Shown here piece after piece: positions 28,780 to 35,042 of a stretch of 35,042 bases of DNA. The stretch is taken from contig JADNRV010000437.1 in assembly GCA_015499995.1 (NCBI GenBank), forward strand, positions 1 through 35,042. Reading direction: 5' to 3'. The stretch's first letter is position 1; each line of letters begins with the position of its first letter. Under the pieces are notes generated by a model. The model was not told the origin of the DNA. It searched no databases and saw nothing but the letters and a program-made list of their open reading frames with translations. The DNA comes from Flammula alnicola. Taxonomy: Eukaryota > Basidiomycota > Agaricomycetes > Agaricales > Strophariaceae. The position numbers and the translations under genes were made by a program.

Positions 28780-30177
28780 ATGGCACATTCCAACGAGTAT
28801 GTCCCAACGTAAACCCTCCCCATCAGGATAGCCCTAATCCACCCACAGCACGGATATAACGCGCTCAACACACGAGAATGCGATGTAAATCGTTTCGAAT
28901 AATGCGGTTATTGTATGCTAATCGTTCTAATAGCAAACACCTGGAGGAACTGGGCTCAACTGGACCCATAAACGGGTGCGTTATATCATAGTTTCGTTAA
29001 TCTTCCATCTAACCCACAGGATAGTTCACAAGGTCCCAGTAACGAGCCGACAGAACGTTAGTGTATAGTACATCCCGTAGAACAGTTAGTAACGAATATC
29101 ATTCGCCCAGCAATCATCTCTGTCCAGGTACGCAGGGTTAAGCGAAAAAGTAAGGAAATCCCCATCGCGGATGAAAATAGGTGGGTATATGTGCATATTC
29201 TAAATACCACAAGCATGAATTCTGTGATATAGCGAACCCAGTGCTGTCGGAACCACCAGCCCGCCAAAACGATTGCGCTTTTCGCCACCAACGGAAGCAG
29301 AATCTTCATCGGTACTGTACAGTAGAGACAGCGAATGTTTTCGCCGTGCTGGTCCTATGCTACACCCGCCAACGACGCCAGAATCATCGCCAGAATCATC
29401 GCCAGAATCATCGCACACGATTCGCCCAATGTCGCCTAACCCCGTATCCCGGTACCTTCCCCCGCGTCCGACGATTCGTCTCATGCAACGAGCGAATTGT
29501 ACGAGCTATTGGCACCCCAGGCCTCTTTACAGCGCAAGGCCGTCTTCGATAGGTTCTTCGATGCTGGGGACGAACCTGAATTGCCGGCATCCCAGGCCTC
29601 TTTACAGCGCAAGGCCGTCATCGATAGGTTCTTCGACGCTGAGGACGAACTTGAATTACCGGCATCCCAGGCCTCTTTACAGCGCAAGGCCGTCTTCGAT
29701 AGGTTCTTCGATTCTGAGGACGAACCTGAGCGACCGTCGAAACTCGGAGTGGTGGCCACATGGTTGTCCAAGCACCCAGACCACTACGACTACGCCGAAA
29801 ATGAAGACGCGTGCTGTGAGCCGCCAGCAATCGCTGGACGATCTCTCCCACTGGAAGAAGAACAACATTTACCCCAACATTTTCAGCCCGCCGACTTTCT
29901 AGATGGGATGTCAATCGAAGTACCGTCAATCCAAATAGATGACGCTATCCCACCTCCCACAACCAGGTCATGGTCGCCAGTGTTCGACGACGACTTTGCC
30001 AACCAAATATTTCCTTCAGACTCATACTTGTTGGGTGATAATCATCCAACGCCGGCAAACGCAGCGTCAGATCCACCGACTCCACCTCAAAACAGAGCGG
30101 AAACTCCTGCCTCTGAGATAGATGCGCTCGAATATTTTAACTTAGGGTTATGGGACTATATTGCTAGGGATCCCTAG
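28780..30177 (+). CDS. Acidic Ser/Pro-rich protein with a 25-aa triple repeat, 362 aa, 7 exons
   Basis: Exons: 28780-28796, 28849-28884, 28934-28975, 29020-29056, 29128-29180, 29233-29451, 29493-30177; they sum to exactly 363 codons. Starts MAHSNDTDITRSTHEN. A basic patch VRRVKRKSKE near residue 50 could be a nuclear signal, followed by SPPKRLRF and a PESS triple repeat. From about 140 a 25-residue unit (QASLQRKAVFDRFFDAGDEP then ELPAS) is repeated three times, encoded by 75-bp DNA repeats at 29516-29740. The C-terminus is acidic and aromatic (FDDDFANQIFPSDSY; EYFNLGLWDYIARDP), like a transcriptional activation domain; this is inference. Exon 7's acceptor is weak, so that junction is the least certain. 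No family recognised. It has the same array-TATA-hairpin promoter as its neighbours. Confidence 0.6.
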
Positions 30178-30178
30178 G

Positions 30179-30358
30179 GATTTTTAGTAGGGATCCCTAG
30201 GGACGGAGTAGGGATGCAGAGAGATGGTGTAGGGATGCAGAGAGTTGGCGCAGGGACGGTGTAGGGATTGCGGAGGGACAGTGTAGGGATTGCGGAGGGA
30301 CAGTGTAGGGATTGCGGAGGGACAGTGTAGGGATTGCGGAGGGACAGTGTAGGGACAG
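30179..30358. repeat. Minisatellite, 22-bp unit, about 4 good copies plus variants
   Basis: GTGTAGGGATTGCGGAGGGA(CA) is repeated four times at about 30259-30346, preceded by looser GTAGGGAT(C/G) units from 30179, immediately after the stop codon of the acidic-protein gene. Frames over it are repetitive and not genes. Confidence 0.85.
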
Positions 30359-30361
30359 CAT

Positions 30362-30535
30362 AGATATGGTGGCGTGGGGCTCAGTGCACCCCACGGGACA
30401 CACTCATGTCGCATAGAGACAGTGGTGGCGTGGGCTCGGTGCACCCCGCAGGACACACTCATGTCGCGTAGAGACAGTGGTGGCGTGGGGCTCGGTGCAC
30501 CCCACGGGACACACTCATGTCACATAGAGTCAGAT
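30362..30535. repeat. 58-bp tandem repeat, block 1 (3 units)
   Basis: Unit of the type GTGGTGGCGTGGGGCTCGGT...GCACCCC(A/G)CGGGACACACTCATGTCGC...AGAGACA. The GGGGCTCGGTGCACCCC part is itself a short dyad. The same unit appears four times in block 2 at 31572-31805. Confidence 0.85.
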
Positions 30536-30539
30536 TATG

Positions 30540-30685
30540 CGAAGTGTACATAGACGGTAGCCACCATCAGTGTACTGGAAAATTTGCTTGTCTGTAAGAT
30601 TTTAAAGTCCAACTCCTTCACAAACATGTTACCATAATCAAAGAGGATTCATAAAGTGTTATTGCTATTTCAGTTTGGATAAAGG
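30540..30685. repeat. Half copy of the foldback element (direct repeat of 31805-31980)
   Basis: AGTCAGATTATG ... AAATTTGCTTGTCTGTAAGA ... ATAAAGTGTTATTGCTATTT matches 31800-31980 at high identity but lacks ~31 bp and stops at the centre of the foldback, where it joins a short GGTGCATTGCACC palindrome. Confidence 0.75.
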
Positions 30686-30689
30686 TGCA

Positions 30690-30830
30690 TTGCACCGCCT
30701 ACTCTCGGCCTGTTCCACCGCCTAACTCGTCGCCCGTTTCAGTGCCTACTCACCGCCCGTTCCAGCGCCTACTTGGCGCCCGTTTCAGTGCCTACTTGGC
30801 GCCCGTTTCAGCACCTACTCGCCGCGGGCC
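30690..30830. repeat. Minisatellite, ~23-bp unit (CCTACT...CGCCCGTTTCAG)
   Basis: About five to six units of the type CGCCCGTTTCAGTGCCTACT. The reverse complement of the same unit forms the block at 31365-31490, so the two blocks face each other across about 0.55 kb. Confidence 0.75.
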
Positions 30831-31130
30831 ATTCTGCGACCAATAGCTGTAGATGATGATACAGCAAAAAGACTTACCGCGATCCAGAAATATGAGCTAC
30901 AAATGGCCGAAATCCAACTCAAACGGCAGAAACTTGAGCTTGAAGTCCAAGAAAAGAAGACTGCAGCTGAAATACGCTGTATCGAGGTGAAAGCAGAGGA
31001 ACGCCGTCATGCGTTAAATGACAGATGACAGCGCGAGAAGGAGAAACATGAAATTATGATACGTTTCACGGCACTTGTCACTGGATCGAGTAGCAAAAAG
31101 AACATGGTAGAGCAGCTAGGAAACGCGTGA
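30831..31130 (+). pseudogene. Coiled-coil protein C-terminal fragment with an internal stop
   Basis: Reads RPIAVDDDTAKRLTAIQKYE, continuing as a strongly helical Glu/Lys/Gln-rich coiled coil (LKRQKLELEVQEKK) to LNDR, an in-frame TGA near 31026, then QREKEKHEIMIRFTALVTGS and a stop at 31128-31130. No start is visible. Charged coiled coils of this kind often end trihelix/Myb-like proteins of fungal DNA transposons; that link is a guess. It sits between the two opposed minisatellite blocks. Confidence 0.5.
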
Positions 31131-31364
31131 AGTTCAGTTTGTAATTTGGCCTTCAGTACTAAATACACATGCATCTGAACAGTTCTCTGGCTGTGATAAC
31201 TCTATTTATTCAGGCGCTACATAGACATCCAATAACTCCCGCCATCAAGCAGAAGTCTTAGTATTACAGACTCTGGCGGAATGGGGGGGGGCCATTCTGG
31301 TACTAATAGCTGGAAAAATGGACGGGGAGTGGGAAAGCGGGTGGAGAGTGTGTTCGCAGCAGGC

Positions 31365-31490
31365 GCTGGAACGGGCGGCGAGTAGACGCTGGAACGGGCG
31401 CCAAGTAGGCGCTGGAACGGGCGGCGAGTAGACGCTGGAACGGGCGCCAAGTAGGCGCTGGAACGGGCACCAAGTAGGCGTTGAGGGCCG
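31365..31490. repeat. Minisatellite, inverted copy of the 23-bp family
   Basis: Units GGCGCTGGAACGGGCG(C/G)C(A/G)AGTA, the reverse complement of the block at 30690-30830. About five units. Confidence 0.75.
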
Positions 31491-31571
31491 ATGGCGGCGG
31501 AGGCAGAGCAGAAGTGGCGGAGCAGAAGTGGTGAGGTGAGAGGTGGTCCCGGAGTATGACGGTGTAGGGAC

Positions 31572-31805
31572 AGCATAGATATGGTGGCGTGGGGCTCGGT
31601 GCACCCCGCGGAACACACTTATGTCGTGTAGAGACAGTGGTGGCGTGGGGCTCGGTGCACCCCGCGGGACACACTCATGTCGCGTAGAGACAGTGGTGGC
31701 GTGGGGCTCGGTGCACCCCGCGGGACACACTCATGTCGTGTAGAGACAGTGGTGGCGTGGAGCTCGGTGCACCCCACGGGACACACTCATGTCACATAGA
31801 GTCAG
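31572..31805. repeat. 58-bp tandem repeat, block 2 (4 units)
   Basis: Four units of the same 58-bp family as 30362-30535, followed by the same AGTCAGATTATG junction sequence, so block plus flank is duplicated about 1.2 kb apart. Confidence 0.85.
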
Positions 31806-31879
31806 ATTATGCTCAGTGTACATAGACGGTAGCATGGGAATCAGTGCACCCCATGGAAAACACACCATCAGTGTACCCG

Positions 31880-32142
31880 AAAATTTGCTTGTCTGTAATA
31901 TTTCAAAGTCCAACTCCTTCACAAACACGTTACCGTAATTCAAAGAGGATACATAAAGTGTTATTGCTATTTATGTTTGGATAAATCCAATATATAGTAC
32001 AATGCACGCCTCTGGCGTGTATTTTACTATATATTTGACTTTACCATACAAATAAGCTCATTCACTTATGATATACATCCAGAATTCACAAAGGGTTTCG
32101 GTTGAGTTGGACTTAGAAATATTACAGACAAGCAAATTGTTA
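31880..32142. mobile_element. AT-rich foldback element (imperfect inverted repeat, ~130-bp arms)
   Basis: The outer ends are inverted copies (AATTTGCTTGTCTGTAATAT on the left, ATATTACAGACAAGCAAATT on the right; AAGTCCAACTC against GAGTTGGACTT). The exact centre is a hairpin at 31991-32033 with ~20-bp arms (18 of 20 match) around TCT. Arms between are similar at lower identity. It codes for nothing. It is a MITE or foldback element; a target duplication was not found. Confidence 0.65.
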
Positions 32143-33400
32143 AACCATACAGAGCGAAAAGGAATTTTTATTGAACGTCTCACGAAATTTATTAAGTTTC
32201 CCACACACGCAGATGACAACAATGAGAAGCTGGTTGAATAGATAGACTTAAAATAATATAATACACGAGTGCTAACACAGAGTAAAAACTATGTAGGGTG
32301 TATCACAAAGAATCGGACCCGGGATCAGAAGTATTTGGGTTGAGGGGTCTGAACGTAACAAAGTTCGACTGTATAAACTCTAACAGATGGTCATACAGTG
32401 AGGAAACAATTTGTTTTATTAAAAACACTAATATGCGGCAAGAGTTATATTCTATTTAAGGTAAGCTAAGCGCTCGCAGAGGCGCGGAGGGTGCAATTGG
32501 GCGGTAAGAGGCAAACGAACACGCTGTAGGCAGCCTGGAGACTCCAGTGAGGTGACACCAAGGGGCAGGATATATGACTTGTCCGTCGTCGAGAAGTCGG
32601 ACAGCGAGGAGGTGCTGCAGGTGAAAGAACGAGCGCAAAGCTTGTTCGTTTGTCGAAGTAGATGCAGAGGAGGTTAGCGGCACCGCGGATGATTGAGTGC
32701 AGAGGATCGGGATTAACCCGACTTGTGGGCTTACGTCCTCCCTAACCCATGGGTGATGAACGAGATATACCAGTCTCTTGCCAAAAGCCAGATTTTATTA
32801 TTGAGAAGGATTGATTCTAATTGAATGCTTCTCAACAACAAAATATAGCTTTTAACAAGACACTAGTGTCTCGTTCAAAACTCAGAGGTCCGGAAGGATG
32901 CGAGCCACAGGGTCGCAACTGCCCCAAAGTCTTAGGGTGGAAGCGGCCGTGGGGACTCGAGTTGAGTAGCGCCAGGGTTGTGGCTTGTACGAACGATCTC
33001 TAGGCTCCTTCGTCGTCATGTGGAGGAGCGTTACGGCTGCGCAGAGGGCAGAATTAGGCGGCGAGGACGCTCGCGGGTGCATGGAAGCTCTCGGAGAGCA
33101 GACGCCGTCGAAGAGGAGTGTTTGGTGTGGACAAATGAGCGCGGAGCACGTTCGCCAAGCGGGCACGATCATTGATTAGCACGATAGCGGACGATTGAGC
33201 GCGGAGGTTCGGGATTAATATGACTTGTGGCTCACGTCCTCCCAAACCAGATGACGTTGGTCCGGTCTCGCCATTGGTAAGGCAGAAAGTGCGATGTATT
33301 CGTAAATATTAAACAACTACATATATCTGGGATCATCGCGCGTCACCATTTGAGACTGGTGATGGCACCCGGCCCCCCATCTGAGGAACGTCTGTCCCAC
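32143..33400. other. Gene-free repeat-rich stretch
   Basis: 32143-32460 is AT-rich without features. About 32685-32760 and 33180-33260 are diverged direct copies (shared words GCGGA(T/C)GATTGAG, TCGGGATTAA, GACTTGTGG, CTTACGTCCTCCC or close variants), about 500 bp apart. This resembles retroelement debris, but no reverse transcriptase, integrase or primer-binding site was found, so I do not call LTRs. Open frames at 32821-33245 are unsupported. Confidence 0.45.
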
Positions 33401-33509
33401 GGCTGATCCTATTGGCCGGTGCTGAGTATATACAGGAGCCTGAGGGTTATATGGCCTGCATAACGTACCAAAAAAATGAAATCTTCGCTAAATGTCTTGA
33501 TGAGCGAGC

Positions 33510-34960
33510 TCATCGAGGGAAATTCGGGGAACACAATGATCTTGCGATCCTGGGTTGCAGTCTCGCCCTCGCGGAGCTGGGGGTTGGCGGGTAATGGACG
33601 GTTACGTCGGCAAATGTCGGAAGAGAGGGGTCATCATGCGTTAGCTCAACGAGAGGGACGTCGTCGGCTGCATTTAATGGATTGTCGAAGGACTCGCGAT
33701 AGAGGAGAATGATATCCTGAACGGCCTGCTCGCTAGCTAGCGACCTCAACATCTCCTCCGAGAGTTTGAATAAGCCTAAAGAAAAGAGACTTTGTCAGGC
33801 GGTCATCGACTTAAAAGAATAAAGGAGAATGACTTACGGGGAGCAGGGGTTTTCTTCGTCTGCTTCTTCTTCTTGCTGACTTGCGCTCCCAGTCCTTCCA
33901 TCAGGCGCTCCAACTCCAACTCCATCTTCTCCATCTTCTCAATGTTCTCTGGTGTGTTCAGGAGCTCGGCGGCATTGCTGCATTTGGCCACGGCGCGAAT
34001 GACGGCGGTGATTTTAGCCCCGGTCAACGTCGAGTCGTCGAGATCTGGTAGATACAAAATAATAAGCATCATGTGGCAGGAAGTAGTAAGAAATCTATTT
34101 ACCGTTGAATGCTTCAAGAGCTTCCTGCTCGTAGATAGCGAAGCGCTTCTTGGAGCGATCGAGACGCTCGGTCAAGTAGCTCCAAGTCCGCTGGGCAAGG
34201 GCCTGGGTGGGAGCACGGAAGCGTTCGGGTAGGCATCCCATTGCATCTAGACACTCGTCGCCGAAGAGTTCGACAGCGATAGCGTCCAAGCAAACTGGCA
34301 GCCAGATAGCGCCCATAGGCACGAAGAGGCATCCTCCGTTTGCTCGAGGGGATGGCAGTTGTTGGCGGCGATGACGGCGATGATCTTGTCGTGGATCCCA
34401 GCAGATCGCCAGATGGCGTTGATCCAATCTCGCCATTTCTCGCGACCAGAAGGGCGGTGCCTCGCCTTTGCGAAACGAAAGCAATCTTCTCGTCTTCCGT
34501 GGGCTTAGCGCGGTATTGGTCGAAATAGATGCGATGTTGCTGGCATCCTCGGGCGTCCATCCCTTCGGAAGTAGCTTAGGTCCTCAGGAAACAGGCCGTG
34601 CTTGACGCCCGTAGCAGCCTGCCAGACGGATAATCCCATGGGATGCCGAGGGTGTGGAGTTCGATGATGCGCTCGCGATGGTATGGGTGGGCATTTGAAC
34701 AACGGGATTTCTGAGAGATGGGGATGAGCGTTCGATGTAACATTCAAGATATGTAAATAGGACTACTTACCAGCAACAGAGCAATGCACGGTAGGGACGG
34801 ATAAATAAATCACGAGTCGAATCGGAGAATCTGAAAGGAAAACGTCGTTAGCAGGTGTAATCGGACGGAGACAATAGAAAGGAAAAACTTACGATGAGGC
34901 GAATGGGGCGCGACGCGCGTCAGGAGACGATAGTAACAGGGATGGGGACGTGAATTGAAG
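33510..34960 (-). pseudogene. Multi-exon hypothetical gene, decayed by frameshifts
   Basis: On the minus strand coherent protein text hops between all three frames: HRERIIELHTLGIPWDY, WQAATGVKHGLFPEDLSYF, KGWTPEDASNIAS, QYRAKPTEDEKIAFVSQRRG, WRDWINAIWRSAGIHDKI, GGCLFVPMGAIWLPVCLDAI and ERLDRSKKRFAIYEQEALEAF. Downstream two introns are still intact (donor GTAAAT at about 34101, acceptor ACCAG at about 34047; donor GTAAGT at about 33839 with acceptor CTTTAG at about 33777), leading to ELLNTPENIEKMEKMELELE, a KKKKQTKK basic patch and a C-terminal exon ending 33510. At least four indels upstream show it is dead or badly misassembled. Upstream intron-like signals (GTAAGT near 34888 and 34770) suggest it extends towards the window edge. 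Family not recognised. Confidence 0.6.
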
Positions 34961-35042
34961 GCGAGAGCGACAGGAGGCTGGCGGACCGCATGGAACGTTT
35001 GTCCCGAGACTCCGGGGCACGCATACTAGCTAAACAGTCGGT

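Noticed and set aside
30184..30462. Minus-strand frames repeating IPTLSLRNPYTVPPQS, and similar ones at 31217-31730
   Set aside because: These are translations of the 22-bp and 58-bp tandem repeats without start context or splice evidence.
32460..33340. A pair of LTRs around 32.7 and 33.2 kb
   Set aside because: The similar pieces are short and diverged, and there is no primer-binding site, polypurine tract, target duplication or retroelement protein between them.

Overview
The window reads as nuclear DNA of a basidiomycete fungus, most likely an agaricomycete. The basis is frequent short introns (about 45-60 nt, GT...AG), an agaric-type F-box protein, a fungal HNH protein, a remnant of a KDZ-transposon protein with its cysteine clusters, and a degenerate TTAGGG-like tract. 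Genes are spliced, so most were rebuilt by joining reading frames across visible donor/acceptor pairs. All functional names come from motif recognition, not from searches.

Left part (1-11 kb): a truncated secreted-protein gene on the left edge; a complete hAT-type MITE (452-900) with an 8-bp target duplication; a two-exon HNH protein; an F-box protein flanked by broken, duplicated F-box pieces; a DUF4267-like membrane protein; and an ABM-type dimeric alpha/beta-barrel protein. A GC-rich, gene-poor stretch follows.

Middle part (11-30.2 kb): a truncated KDZ protein, then a CTTTCC-rich tract, a perfect 17-bp-arm hairpin, an interstitial telomere-like tract and a 44-bp palindrome. These lead into what looks like one multi-gene element: a zinc-finger RecQ-like helicase (14869-20964, tail probably disrupted), a JmjC-type dioxygenase-like protein (21257-23886), a 1.2 kDa-residue-scale orphan protein of about 1200 aa (24545-28256) and a 362-aa acidic protein with an internal repeat (28780-30177). 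A small 5-exon gene for a 100-aa protein with a signal peptide lies on the minus strand at 13350-13926. The four plus-strand genes share a promoter syntax: an array of the octamer TGACCACA, then (at three of them) a TATA-like site, then a short dyad/hairpin 82-97 bp after the array, then the gene. Across copies the hairpin stem changes in compensating ways. I see this as the most interesting content of the window: a candidate undescribed helicase/JmjC mobile or subtelomeric element with its own regulatory code.

Right part (30.2-35 kb): several minisatellites, a 58-bp tandem repeat present in two blocks, a 260-bp foldback element, a decayed coiled-coil ORF, diverged repeats, and a multi-frameshift pseudogene running to the right edge.
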